Made by a program: the position numbers and the translations under genes | Source: DATAAP01 sp041690495 | GTDB taxonomy: Bacteria; Pseudomonadota; Alphaproteobacteria; CACIAM-22H2 | Length of the DNA: 64,000 bases | Reading direction: 5' to 3' | Assembly: GCA_041690495.1 (NCBI GenBank) | Contig: JAWLHE010000004.1 | Location: forward strand, 1 to 64,000 | The notes under the pieces: generated by a model | Seen by the model: the letters and a program-made list of their open reading frames with translations, nothing else | The model's database searches: none | Told to the model about the DNA's origin: nothing | Shown here: piece after piece, positions 33,230 through 41,995 of the stretch | Position numbering within the stretch: position 1 is the first letter of the stretch | How the letters are laid out: every line of letters starts with the position of its first letter

Positions 33230-33412
33230 TATAGTCGGGACCGGCCGCTTCCGGCGATTGGGCAGACGTGCGGATGAGGGATCAGCCCCTTGATCTCTCA
33301 ACGTTTTCCCATGATGGGGATACTGCCCTCTCGCGTTTCCGCCCCCGATCGGTTCCTATGGGTCCCGAACCGGGGCGACCGGCCAAGCGTTTACTTGACG
33401 GAGGTCAATCGC

Positions 33413-34912
33413 GTGGCGCGACTGGTGATCGTATCGAACAGGGTGAGCCTGCCGCGCGAGCGGATCGGCCGCGCCGGCGGACTCGCTGTCGCCCTGCGCG
33501 AGGCTCTCAACCGGCGCGGCGGGCTCTGGTTCGGCTGGAGCGGCGAGATCAAGGATGATCCCGACCCGGTTCCGCAGACGGTCAGCTCCGGACGCGTCCA
33601 GTTCGCCACACTCGACCTCAGCCCGGCGGAGCACCAGGCCTATTATCTCGGTTATGCCAACAGCACGCTGTGGCCGCTCTGCCATTACCGGCTCGGCCTG
33701 ATCGAGTTCACGCGCGCCGCCTATGAAGGTTACCTCGCGGTCAACACGCGATTCGCGAACGCGCTGGTACCGCTGCTCCAGCCCGACGACGTCATCTGGG
33801 TGCATGACTACCATTTCATCCCGTTCGCGAGCGCACTGCGCAAGGCAGGCGTGCGCAACAAGATCGGATTCTTCCTCCATATCCCGTTTCCCGCGCCGGA
33901 GGTTCTCGGCGTGTTGCCGAACAGCAAGGCGCTGCTCTCCGATCTCGCCGATTTCGATCTGGTCGGGTTTCAGACCCGGGGCGATATCCAGGCCTTCCTC
34001 GCGAGCGTCCGCGAGGAGGCCGACGGCAGCGCGTCCGAGGACGGCAGCTTCAGCGTGTTCGGCCGCACCTCCCGCGCGGCGGCTTTCCCGATCGGCATCG
34101 AGACCGAGGAGTTCGCGACCCTGGCGCGCGAGGCCGCCGACACGCTCGACACCAGACGCCTGAAGGAGAGCCTCGCCGGGCGGGCGCTGGCGATCGGCGT
34201 CGACCGCCTCGACTATTCCAAGGGCCTGCCGGCACGGTTCGATGCATTCCGCCAGCTCCTGACCGCCTTTCCGGAGCACCGCGCCAAAGTCACCTTCATG
34301 CAGATAGCCCCCCTGTCGCGCGACGACGTGGCGCAGTATCGCGCGCTGCGGCGCCAGCTCGAGAGCGCCGCGGGCCGGATCAATGGCCAGTTCGCCGAAT
34401 TCGACTGGGTTCCGGTGCGCTATCTCAACAAGAGCTTCACCCGGCGCACGCTCGCCGGATTCTACCGCGCCAGCCGCCTCGGGCTGGTGACGCCGTTCCG
34501 CGACGGCATGAACCTCGTCGCCAAGGAGTACGTCGCCTCGCAGGACCCCGCCGATCCCGGCGTGCTCGTGCTCTCGCGCTTCGCGGGCGCCGCGCGCGAG
34601 CTCAAGGGGGCCCTCATCGTCAATCCGTTCGACACCGACCAGGTCGCCGAGGCGATGCATGAGGGCCTGACAATGCCTCTGGACGAACGGTGCGCGCGCT
34701 GGCATGGGATGATGGAAGCGCTGCGGGCGAACACCATCACCCACTGGCGCGAACGATTTCTCGGCGCGCTGCAGGCGGTGGAGCCTTCCGCGCCGGGGAC
34801 GCAACGATACCAGCGGACTGAGGCACGGGATGGCGCGGCGGAAAAACAGGTCAGCGACGAAGACGACGAACCGGAAACCGCCCTCGCGGAAGACGGTCAG
34901 GAGCCGCGCTAG
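33413..34912 (+). CDS. otsA: Trehalose-6-phosphate synthase
   Basis: 499 aa from the GTG at 33413, with ACGGAGGTC seven bases upstream; the frame is open from 33290 but similarity begins at ARLVIVSNRV. Glycosyltransferase family 20: SNRVSLP, GLWFGWSGE, YANSTLWPL, HDYHFIPFA, GVDRLDYSKGLP and DGMNLVAKEY cover the UDP-glucose and glucose-6-phosphate sites. Makes trehalose-6-phosphate for osmotic or desiccation tolerance. The last 27 codons overlap the next gene in another frame. No otsB phosphatase is nearby. Confidence 0.95.
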   Translation: MARLVIVSNRVSLPRERIGRAGGLAVALREALNRRGGLWFGWSGEIKDDPDPVPQTVSSGRVQFATLDLSPAEHQAYYLGYANSTLWPLCHYRLGLIEFTRAAYEGYLAVNTRFANALVPLLQPDDVIWVHDYHFIPFASALRKAGVRNKIGFFLHIPFPAPEVLGVLPNSKALLSDLADFDLVGFQTRGDIQAFLASVREEADGSASEDGSFSVFGRTSRAAAFPIGIETEEFATLAREAADTLDTRRLKESLAGRALAIGVDRLDYSKGLPARFDAFRQLLTAFPEHRAKVTFMQIAPLSRDDVAQYRALRRQLESAAGRINGQFAEFDWVPVRYLNKSFTRRTLAGFYRASRLGLVTPFRDGMNLVAKEYVASQDPADPGVLVLSRFAGAARELKGALIVNPFDTDQVAEAMHEGLTMPLDERCARWHGMMEALRANTITHWRERFLGALQAVEPSAPGTQRYQRTEARDGAAEKQVSDEDDEPETALAEDGQEPR

Positions 34913-36539
34913 CGCCGGCCGCAGCCCCTACGACACCGATCTCGACCGCAACCCGGCCAATTACGAGCCGCTATCGCCGCTGTCTTTCCTGCCGCGCGCC
35001 GCGTCGGTCTTCCCCAGGCGCACCGCGATCATCCACGGCCCGATCCGGCGGACCTGGGCGGAAACCCATCTGCGCTGCCGCCGGCTCGCCTCGGCGCTGG
35101 CCCGGCGAGGCGTAAGGCGCGGCGACACGGTGGCGCTGATGGCGCCCAACATCCCTGCCGCCTATGAGGCGGCCTATGGCGTGCCGATGACCGGCGCCGT
35201 GCTCAACGCCCTCAACATCCGGCTCGACGCGGAGGCGATCGCCTTCATGCTCGATCACGGCGAGGCGAAGGTCCTGCTGACCGACACCGAGTTCGCGCCG
35301 GTCATCGCCAGGGCGGTGAAGATCGCAAAGCGCAAGCCGCTGGTGGTCGACATCGACGATCCCGTCGGCCCCGGCGGCGAGCGCATCGGGACAATCGAAT
35401 ACGAGGATTTCCTGCAGGAGGGCGATCCGGAGTTCGAGCCGTTGCGGCCGCGCGACGAATGGGACGCGATCGCGCTCAACTACACCTCGGGCACGACGGG
35501 CGATCCCAAGGGCGTCGTCTATCACCATCGCGGCGCCTATCTGAACGCCGTCGGCAATGTGCTGGTCTGGGCGATGCCGCGGAACCCGGTCTATCTGTGG
35601 ACCCTGCCGATGTTCCACTGCAACGGCTGGACGTTCCCGTGGACCCTGGCAGCGATGGCGGGAACCAATGTCTGCCTGCGCCGCGTCGAATCGAAGCCGA
35701 TTTTCGCCGCGATCCGCGACCATGGCGTCACGCATTTCTGCGGCGCGCCCATCGTCCTCAACCTGCTGATCAACGCGCCGGAAGACGAGCGCAAGGGCAT
35801 CGACCGCCGGGTCGAGGTGATGACCGCGGCGTCCGCCCCGCCGGCGGCGGTGATCGAGAAGATCGAACGCATAGGCTTCCACATCACCCATGTCTACGGC
35901 CTGACCGAAGTCTACGGGCCCGCGGTCGTCTGCGAATGGCACGACGAATGGGACGCACTGCCGGGCGAGGAGCAGGCCCGCCTCAAGGCGCGGCAGGGCG
36001 TGCGCTATCCCGTGCTCGAAGGGCTGATGGTCGCCGACCCGAACACGCTGGAGGCGGTGCCGTCGGACGGCGAGACGATCGGCGAGGTCTTCATGCGCGG
36101 TAACATCGTCATGAAGGGCTATCTCAAGAACCCGAAGGCGACGCGCAAGGCCTTCGCCGGCGGCTGGTTCCACACCGGCGATCTCGGCGTCATGCACGAG
36201 AACGGCTATATCGAGCTCAAGGACCGTTCCAAGGACATCATCATCTCGGGCGGCGAGAACATCTCGACCATCGAGGTCGAGGGCGTGCTCTACCGCCATC
36301 CGGACGTGCTCGAGGCGGCGGTGGTGGCGCGGCCCGACGACAAATGGGGCGAAACGCCGTGCGCGTTCGTCACGCTCAAGAACGGCGCCAGCACGACGGC
36401 CGAAGACATCATCTCCTTCTGCCGCGAGCGGCTCGCGCATTTCAAGGCGCCGCGCACCGTGGTGTTCGGCCCTTTGCCCAAGACCTCGACCGGCAAGATC
36501 CAGAAATTCGTCCTGCGCGATCAGGCGAAGGTGCTGTAG
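34830..36539 (+). CDS. Medium/long-chain acyl-CoA synthetase (AMP-forming)
   Basis: 569 aa. Adenylating enzyme with NYTSGTTGDPKGVVYHH, MFHCNGWTFPWT, YGLTEVYGP, WFHTGDLGVMHENGY and KTSTGKIQKF. The MFHCNGW motif is typical of the acyl-CoA synthetases once annotated as fatty-acid or 3-methylmercaptopropionyl-CoA ligases. A basic N-terminal extension of about 35 residues lies in the 83-base overlap with otsA; no later ATG or GTG before the conserved part was found, so the overlap seems real. Acyl substrate not determined. Confidence 0.9.
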   Translation: MARRKNRSATKTTNRKPPSRKTVRSRASAGRSPYDTDLDRNPANYEPLSPLSFLPRAASVFPRRTAIIHGPIRRTWAETHLRCRRLASALARRGVRRGDTVALMAPNIPAAYEAAYGVPMTGAVLNALNIRLDAEAIAFMLDHGEAKVLLTDTEFAPVIARAVKIAKRKPLVVDIDDPVGPGGERIGTIEYEDFLQEGDPEFEPLRPRDEWDAIALNYTSGTTGDPKGVVYHHRGAYLNAVGNVLVWAMPRNPVYLWTLPMFHCNGWTFPWTLAAMAGTNVCLRRVESKPIFAAIRDHGVTHFCGAPIVLNLLINAPEDERKGIDRRVEVMTAASAPPAAVIEKIERIGFHITHVYGLTEVYGPAVVCEWHDEWDALPGEEQARLKARQGVRYPVLEGLMVADPNTLEAVPSDGETIGEVFMRGNIVMKGYLKNPKATRKAFAGGWFHTGDLGVMHENGYIELKDRSKDIIISGGENISTIEVEGVLYRHPDVLEAAVVARPDDKWGETPCAFVTLKNGASTTAEDIISFCRERLAHFKAPRTVVFGPLPKTSTGKIQKFVLRDQAKVL

Positions 36540-36549
36540 CACGACGCCC

Positions 36550-36583
36550 GAAATCGAAAAGCCCCGCCGGTCGGGCGGGGCTT
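36550..36583 (-). terminator. Intrinsic terminator of the second PEP-CTERM gene
   Basis: Minus-strand stem AAGCCCCGCC/GGCGGGGCTT with loop CGACC, then TTCGATTT; 24 bases after the stop. It may also slow plus-strand transcription from the synthetase gene. Confidence 0.7.
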
Positions 36584-36606
36584 GTCCGCGGGCGCGAATG
36601 CGACCG

Positions 36607-37602
36607 TCAGGTGGCGGAGCGCCGCCGCCGCAACACCACAAGCGCGACGAGGCCGCTCCCGAAGAACGCCAGCGACATCGGCTCGGGAACCGGGGTGTCG
36701 GGCGGAAGCTCGGGTGCGATGAAGCCCTGGACCACCACGATCCGGCTGCCGCCGCCGAATGTCGAGAACAGGAAGTCGCCGGTCACCGGATCGATGGCAG
36801 CACCTTCCGCGCCGGTCAGGCCTGTGAGGAAATCGCGCCGCGTCGCCACGATCGGATCGCCATTGGCGTCGATATCGTACACGCCGATCGTGCCGGCGCT
36901 GTACTCGGAGACGAGAAGGCTGTCATCGCCAAAGCCGGCATTGGCGCCGTCGATGTACACAAAGCCTTCAGGGCCGCCGCCGATGGTCGCTTCGAGAGTC
37001 GCGGTAAGGACGTCGAACGTGCCAGACCCATCCGCGGCAAGACCGAAGGTGTAGAACTGACCGCCTGACCAGGATACGCCCTTCAGCTGACCGGCCCCGG
37101 CGAACCCGGCCGGCACGAAATTGAGCGCCGCGTGCGAGCTGACAACACCGAGCGGCGCGAGATCGACCACCTTGTCGGGATCCGTGCTGCCCGGCTTGTA
37201 TTGGCTGAGCCCGTTCACAGGCCATCGCGAAAGGAACAGGACTCCGTCCGGGCCGTAGGCAAATCCGCCGTCGTTGTAGGGCGCTGTCCCGATCAGGACC
37301 GCCGCGCCAAGGCCGGTGATGTGCCCGCCGGCGCCGCGGGTGACGGATACCTCGTACAGTCCGCCGGACGCGGTATTGGCCTGGCCCCCGATCAGAACCT
37401 TGTTCGGATCGCCGGCCTTGAAGAGGAGGCCGCCGTAATTGTTCGGCAGGCCGGTTACGGAGCCGAGATCGGTGAAGGTGTAATCGGTCGCGAAATCCGT
37501 GCCCAGCGCGATCGCCGCCGCCGGCTGCGACGAGAGGACGGAGAAGGCCGCGCCCGTGCAGAGCACAGCCAGTGCCAACGTGAGTCTCCGGGTGACGATC
37601 AT
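36607..37602 (-). CDS. PEP-CTERM protein with beta-propeller-like body
   Basis: 331 aa with GGGAGGGACAG before the ATG at 37602. A signal peptide (LTLALAVLCTGAAFSVLSSQPAAA) is followed by a repetitive body with blades such as NNYGGLLFKAGDPNKVLIGG, GPDGVLFLSRWP, DDSLLVSEYSAGTIGVYDID and GAEGAAIDPVTGDFLFSTFG, suggesting an NHL-like propeller. The exosortase signal TPVPEPMSLAFFGSGLVALVVLRRRR ends the protein. Likely exported and anchored or released at the cell surface. Independent of the other PEP-CTERM gene at 29749-30279 in body sequence. Confidence 0.88.
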   Translation of the reverse strand: MIVTRRLTLALAVLCTGAAFSVLSSQPAAAIALGTDFATDYTFTDLGSVTGLPNNYGGLLFKAGDPNKVLIGGQANTASGGLYEVSVTRGAGGHITGLGAAVLIGTAPYNDGGFAYGPDGVLFLSRWPVNGLSQYKPGSTDPDKVVDLAPLGVVSSHAALNFVPAGFAGAGQLKGVSWSGGQFYTFGLAADGSGTFDVLTATLEATIGGGPEGFVYIDGANAGFGDDSLLVSEYSAGTIGVYDIDANGDPIVATRRDFLTGLTGAEGAAIDPVTGDFLFSTFGGGSRIVVVQGFIAPELPPDTPVPEPMSLAFFGSGLVALVVLRRRRSAT

Positions 37603-37800
37603 CTGTCCCTCCCTGCGTGCTCGTGCGGTCGACTGCAATCGCGTTCGGCCGAGCACTCGACCGGTTTCAAGCAATTTTTACGCCAACCACAAGTAGGGGT
37701 CTGCGCGGGAGCGCCGCCGCAAGGCTTGGGAACTGCGCAGTCGCAGGTGTAACAAATGCCGACAGACAGATCGGCTTCCGCTACACACCGGTACGATCGT

Positions 37801-38354
37801 TCAGTGACAGCTCGCGCCGGGTCGCGCTGCACCCGGATCTGATGCCAGATACCGGCCCAGCTGCGAAACCATCACCTCGAACGGCATGCCGTAGATTGCC
37901 GCCAGGATTCCTTCGGCAATCACCTCGGCCGGCGGGCCCGCCGCAACGCATTCGCCGTCGCAGACGGCAATGCCGCCAAGGCTGCCCATCATCCAGAAGG
38001 TGATGTTGCGGAGCTGGCGGTCGTCGCTGGCATAGACTGCCACGCCGATCAGCGTGGCAGCGATGGCGTTGACTGCGATGCCGCGAGCAGCATCAGTGGG
38101 ATCGAGCCGGGTCCGAAGATCATGCCGATGCGATAGACGAGCGCGGTCGCGGCGAGGCCGCCGAGGAAGGCGGCGACCAGAAGGATGAACGGCAGCGCGC
38201 CCGCGGCGGCGGGCCCGGCAATGGTGCCGATCAGCTCCCGCCGCCCTTCCAGCAGCACATCCGCAGGGATGCGCCGCGGCGCGTCGTGGCCCGGACCGGC
38301 AACTCGATCGGGGCGCTTCCGCACCCTGCCGCCCGACGTCCCGCTGCCTGCCAT
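37801..38354 (-). pseudogene. Heme/iron ABC transporter remnant (permease fused to ATPase tail)
   Basis: From about 38230 leftward the minus strand encodes FecCD-permease sequence: AGALPFILLVAAFLGGLAATALVYRIG, then after a frameshift near 38085 GIAVNAIAATLIG and AVYASDDRQLRNITFWMMGSLGG. Directly after SLGG the sequence jumps to the end of an ABC ATPase of the HmuV type (IAVCDGECVAAGPPAEVI..AIYGMPFEVMV). So the N-terminus is lost, one frame is broken and an internal deletion joined hmuU-like to hmuV-like sequence. A Fur-like box lies just upstream. Confidence 0.8.
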
Positions 38355-38848
38355 TGGCCGTCTGTATTACGATTGCAAATCATTCTTAACATCTACGTTA
38401 TAGTCAGCGCCTTGCGCGGTTGCAGGCGATATTGCGAGTCACTATCATCTCGGCGACGCAGATACCCGTTCCGGAGAAGAAGGGACCGCCGAAATGTTCG
38501 CCTGGCGCCGGCTTCAGCCGTCGACGCTCGTGATTGCGTGTCGCCGCCTGCGCCGGCTCTTCGGGCTTTGAACGCGGGCCCGGATCCGCCTTCGTAGCGG
38601 CAGCGGCGCGCCATGCGGCGCTCACCGCACCACCATCCCCGGGATGCACCGCACGCTCGGTTCGCCGCAGAGCCATAGCCAAAGCGTGCGCGCGATTGCC
38701 GATTTCCCGCAACGCGTTCTCCGATGGCGCCTGCCCAGCGGACCGGACGATGCCCGTTCTACCGAATCGCTGCTTGAACGGATCGGTCCACAGGCATCGA
38801 GAAATACATCCAGCCCAAGTCCGAAGCCGCGCAGGGCCGACGTGACCG
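38355..38848. other. 494-base region with regulatory and possible hmu debris
   Basis: No convincing intact gene. A Fur-like box is at 38374-38388. A minus-strand frame ending at 38393 finishes YRLQPRKALTIT, faintly like the end of hemin-uptake protein HmuP (YRLR-TR-KLILTK), which would fit a decayed heme-uptake locus, but this is weak. Confidence 0.4.
38374..38388. promoter_or_regulatory. Fur-like box upstream of the heme transporter remnant
   Basis: TGCAAATCATTCTTA matches the Fur core TGATAATCATTATCA at 11 of 15 positions and resembles boxes before bacterial heme and siderophore genes. The local AT content is high. Confidence 0.5.
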
Positions 38849-40225
38849 CTATGCGGCCAGGAGCCGCGCGCGGTTCTGCGCGAGGGCGGCACCGCGCGCA
38901 TCGCCGGCCGCCGAGAGGCTGCGCGCCGTGAGCGCCCAGTTGAACGGGCTGGACGGCTTGAGCGCGGTCCGTTCGGCCGCGAGTGCGCGCGCCAGTCCGG
39001 TCTGGCCGTCGCGCAGCGCCGCCTCGACCAATGTCAGGTGGACGATATCGCGCTGGGCATGGCTGCCGCCGAAGCGGTGCGCGATCGGCCGCACGGGAAG
39101 CAGCAGATCGACCGCGTCGCCATAGCGTTCCTCGCCGAACGCATGGATGGCGCGGCTCATGGGCAGTGCGACGTCGCGAGTCATCATCGCGTTGGTGCCG
39201 GTGCCGCCGGCGCGCCGCGTCAGCGCCGACAGCAGCCGGGCCGCCTCGGTCCTCCGGCCGGCGGCCACGAAAGCCATCATCGCATGCGCGTCGTTGAAGG
39301 CGTAATAGGCATCCTCTGCCATTGGGGCCCATTTGTCCGCGAGTTCGTCCCAGCGCCGGCCGACATCGAGTCCGCGCAGATGCAGGCGCCACAGCATCGC
39401 CGAGGCATCCACCATCTCCAGCGCCACCGCCGACGGGCTCGGGCGGATGCCGCTGTCATAGACCTCGAGCACACGCGCGTCGTCGCCGAGATCGAGATGG
39501 AAGAGTCCGAGATGCCACCAGTTGTGGTACGCGAACATGTTGCCGGTCGCCCAATCGCCGCGCCGGCCGTCCAGCCAGGCGATGCCATCGGCGACGCGGC
39601 CTTCCATCTCCATGACATGCGCGACCGCATGCACGGCCCAAGGATCGCGCGGCTCGATCTCGAGGGCGCGGCGGCCCGTCTCCTCGGCGCGCCGATAGTC
39701 GTTCATCTCCTCGAGGCCGAATGCGTGCATGCCGAGGACGTAGCTGTAGCCCGGCACGGACTCGTCCCAGAATGGCAGGACGCGCGCGATGCGATCGCGC
39801 AGCATTATCGACTTGCCGAGGAAGAAATCGCATTGGTGGGCGAGTTGCAACGCCAGAAGATCGCGCGGATGCTCGATCAGCAGCTTTCCATAGAGATCGG
39901 TGGCGCGCTGGAAATCACCGTCGAGCCAAGCGCGCAAGGCAACGATGTGGCCACGTTCGCGCGCATTCGCCGAACGGGTGCGTTCGGCGGCCTCGATCCC
40001 GGCGCGCAGGTCCGGCTCCGCGCCCTTCTCGGTTGAGATCATCATCAGGCCCGCCCGGAAGCAATGTCCCATGACGAAGTCGGGATCTTCGGTGAGCGCC
40101 TGGTCGATCGCCGCCAGCGGGTCGGCGAAGAAGCCGTTAAGCAGCGTGAGGGCGCGCTCGAAACTCTCCAGCGCCTTGGCGTTGGCGGTCGAAACCGGCT
40201 CGCCGCGTTGGTCCTTGAGCGACAT
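38849..40225 (-). CDS. TTC38-like tetratricopeptide repeat protein
   Basis: 458 aa with GGAGATC upstream of the ATG. All-helical throughout with TPR-like units: ALESFERALTLLNGFFADPLAAIDQALTEDPDF, RATDLYGKLLIEHPRDLLALQLAH, DYRRAEETGRRALEIEPRDPWAVHAVAHVMEMEGR. The HAVAHVMEMEGRVADGIAWL and NWWHLGLFHLDLGD segments are the signature of the TTC38/YPL-type TPR family shared by bacteria and animals. No signal peptide; function unknown. Confidence 0.88.
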   Translation of the reverse strand: MSLKDQRGEPVSTANAKALESFERALTLLNGFFADPLAAIDQALTEDPDFVMGHCFRAGLMMISTEKGAEPDLRAGIEAAERTRSANARERGHIVALRAWLDGDFQRATDLYGKLLIEHPRDLLALQLAHQCDFFLGKSIMLRDRIARVLPFWDESVPGYSYVLGMHAFGLEEMNDYRRAEETGRRALEIEPRDPWAVHAVAHVMEMEGRVADGIAWLDGRRGDWATGNMFAYHNWWHLGLFHLDLGDDARVLEVYDSGIRPSPSAVALEMVDASAMLWRLHLRGLDVGRRWDELADKWAPMAEDAYYAFNDAHAMMAFVAAGRRTEAARLLSALTRRAGGTGTNAMMTRDVALPMSRAIHAFGEERYGDAVDLLLPVRPIAHRFGGSHAQRDIVHLTLVEAALRDGQTGLARALAAERTALKPSSPFNWALTARSLSAAGDARGAALAQNRARLLAA

Positions 40226-40343
40226 GAACGATCTCCCGATTCGAATTGACTTGGCGGGACGGCATTGGTGTCCCCCGATGGGGGAGAGTTAGCAGTGTCT
40301 CCAGTCCCGCGCTGTGACCTCGTTCACAAGCCGGTCTTTTGCG

Positions 40344-40862
40344 TCAGCGCCACTTCTCGCTGAGCGGCCCGCCGATGCCGTAGACGGGGTCGGCATCCGG
40401 CACGGGGACTGCGGCGATGTCGGCGGTCGCGCAATCGCGCTCGCCCGGTTTCGCCGGGCAGATGTCCCAATCCTGCCCCTCCGGATAGGCGCCGACCACC
40501 AGCAGGTCGTTGCTGGCGCCCTCGTTCCTGTGGCCGACGCCGGCAGGGATCACCACGACGTCGCCGGCACGGAGCTGCACGGTTCGCCCGCCCGGACCGC
40601 CAAAGCGAACCCGCGCGTCGCCGCGCACGATGCCGAGCGCTTCATGTGCCGTCGTATGGTAGTGATCATAGTCGTAGACGCCATCGCGCCACGCCGCTGG
40701 CCAATGATGGCGCGTGAAGAGCTGCTCGCAGGCCTTGGCCGGATCGTTCCCTTCCGTCGCCAGCACGCCGCGATAGACGAGCAGAGGCAGGCGCGGATTG
40801 TTGGGCACGTCCCCGCCGGGCGCAAAGCGATAGGATTCGGGTTCGATGGGCGTCTTCGTCAT
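40344..40862 (-). CDS. YjlB-like cupin protein
   Basis: 172 aa; AAGGGAGC six bases before the ATG. Cupin motifs: YDYDHYHTTAHEALGIVRG (first motif, His/His/Glu) and AGDVVVIPAGVGHRN (second motif, His). The tail WDICPAKPGERD is typical of the YjlB group of small single-cupin proteins, whose substrate is not known; metal binding is expected. Divergent from a GNAT gene; the shared 235-base region carries a perfect CRP-type palindrome. Confidence 0.88.
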   Translation of the reverse strand: MTKTPIEPESYRFAPGGDVPNNPRLPLLVYRGVLATEGNDPAKACEQLFTRHHWPAAWRDGVYDYDHYHTTAHEALGIVRGDARVRFGGPGGRTVQLRAGDVVVIPAGVGHRNEGASNDLLVVGAYPEGQDWDICPAKPGERDCATADIAAVPVPDADPVYGIGGPLSEKWR

Positions 40863-40989
40863 CGCGCCGCTCCCTTGTCGGGCGCCATCATACACCGCCG
40901 CGCCATGGCAAACGCCGCCCGGGCCACACGGTTCATCATGCCAAACGGCCCGAGGAACGGCTGCGGTCATCCGCTGGCCACTTCGTCCT

Positions 40990-41005
40990 TGTGAAAGATT
41001 TCACA
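40990..41005. promoter_or_regulatory. CRP-type binding site
   Basis: TGTGAAAGATTTCACA is TGTGA-N6-TCACA, a perfect two-arm match to the CRP consensus, with perfect symmetry extended to seven bases per arm. It sits 93 bases before the GNAT ATG and 128 before the cupin ATG. Confidence 0.65.
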
Positions 41006-41097
41006 GCGGCCGCGAGAAAGCCGCGGCTACAGTGCGGATGTGCGCCCGCCAGGCAGCCGCACACATTCGTTTCGAGCCGCGATATCGGGAGACAGCA

Positions 41098-41694
41098 ATG
41101 ACCGTGACAATTCGCCCCGCAACGCGCGACGACTGCGCCGATATCGCCCGCCTGTTCCTGATCTCATCGGATGGGCTCGCCGCCTATATCTGGAGCAAGA
41201 TGCAGACACCCGACCTTTCGCTGGAAGAGGTCGGGGCGCGGCGCTATGCCCGCAAGGGCGTTGCTTTCTCGTACGAGAACTGCCTGATCGCCGCCGACGG
41301 AGGCGCGGTTCTCGGCATGCTGCACTCTTATCCGATGGAGCGCACGACCGATCCGCAGCCCGAAACCGATCCGGTCCTGCGCCCGGCCAGCGAGCTCGAA
41401 GACTACGGCAGCCTCTATATCTCCGGCATCGCGCTCTATCCCGGGCACCGCGGCAAGGGCCTTGGCACGCGGCTGCTCGAGGCCGCCGCATTCCGGGCGA
41501 AACAGCTCGGCCTGCCGCGGCTGAGCCTGATCTGCTTCGATGCCAATACGCGCGCCATGGCGCTCTACCGGCGCCATGGCTTCGCGGAGACCGACCGCCG
41601 GCCGATCGTCCCTCACCCCACGCTCAAGTATCGCAAGGGCGACGCGGTCCTGCTGTCCTGCACTCTGTCTGACCCGGCGCCTGCGGCCAGTTGA
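41098..41694 (+). CDS. GNAT-family N-acetyltransferase
   Basis: 198 aa, with GGGAGA upstream. A single GNAT domain: TIRPATRDDCADIARLFLISSDG at the start, GSLYISGIALYPGHRGKGLGTRLLEAA (motif A with acetyl-CoA loop RGKGLG) and NTRAMALYRRHGFAETDR (motif B). The LISSDGLAAYIWSKM segment occurs in a conserved alphaproteobacterial subgroup. Substrate unknown. Controlled, perhaps, by the CRP-type site upstream. Confidence 0.9.
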   Translation: MTVTIRPATRDDCADIARLFLISSDGLAAYIWSKMQTPDLSLEEVGARRYARKGVAFSYENCLIAADGGAVLGMLHSYPMERTTDPQPETDPVLRPASELEDYGSLYISGIALYPGHRGKGLGTRLLEAAAFRAKQLGLPRLSLICFDANTRAMALYRRHGFAETDRRPIVPHPTLKYRKGDAVLLSCTLSDPAPAAS

Positions 41695-41786
41695 AAGAAT
41701 CTGAAAAAGTTAAAAGCAACACTCCGGAGCCGGGCGGCCCCGTGCCGCAACGATATCGTCAATGCCGGCCGGAAACGGCCGGTTCT

Positions 41787-41954
41787 TCAGCGTAAACCGA
41801 TGCGCTCGATCTGCTCTTTGATGCGCAGCTTTTCGCGCTTCAGCTCTGCCAGATGAATCGTGTCGGGTAGAGGTCGGTGGACTTCTTCATCGATTTCGTG
41901 TTCGAGGCGGGCGTGCTTTGCTTTAAGCGAATCGACACGATCTTCGATGGTCAT
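41787..41954 (-). CDS. YdcH family (DUF465) protein, first copy
   Basis: 55 aa with GGAGG six bases before the ATG. MTIEDRVDSLKAKHARLEHEIDEE, then HLAELKREKLRIKEQIERI gives the helical-hairpin YdcH pattern, with the usual LK--KL-LKDEI core. Function unknown; the proteins are small coiled-coil factors common in proteobacteria. A second YdcH gene lies at 43836-44042. A short GC hairpin (CCGGCCG) follows the stop. Confidence 0.85.
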   Translation of the reverse strand: MTIEDRVDSLKAKHARLEHEIDEEVHRPLPDTIHLAELKREKLRIKEQIERIGLR

Positions 41955-41995
41955 CCATATCCTCCAATGGTTGGATCCCCATACTAATGTTGATG

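Noticed and set aside
31313..33301. Minus-strand open frame of 662 codons opposite the phosphatase-fold/TPR gene
   Set aside because: Shadow of the plus-strand gene, which has recognisable fold motifs and TPRs.
38404..38901. Minus-strand open frame of 165 codons beside the TTC38-like gene
   Set aside because: Arg/Ala/Pro-rich shadow composition in a non-coding gap, with no recognisable features.
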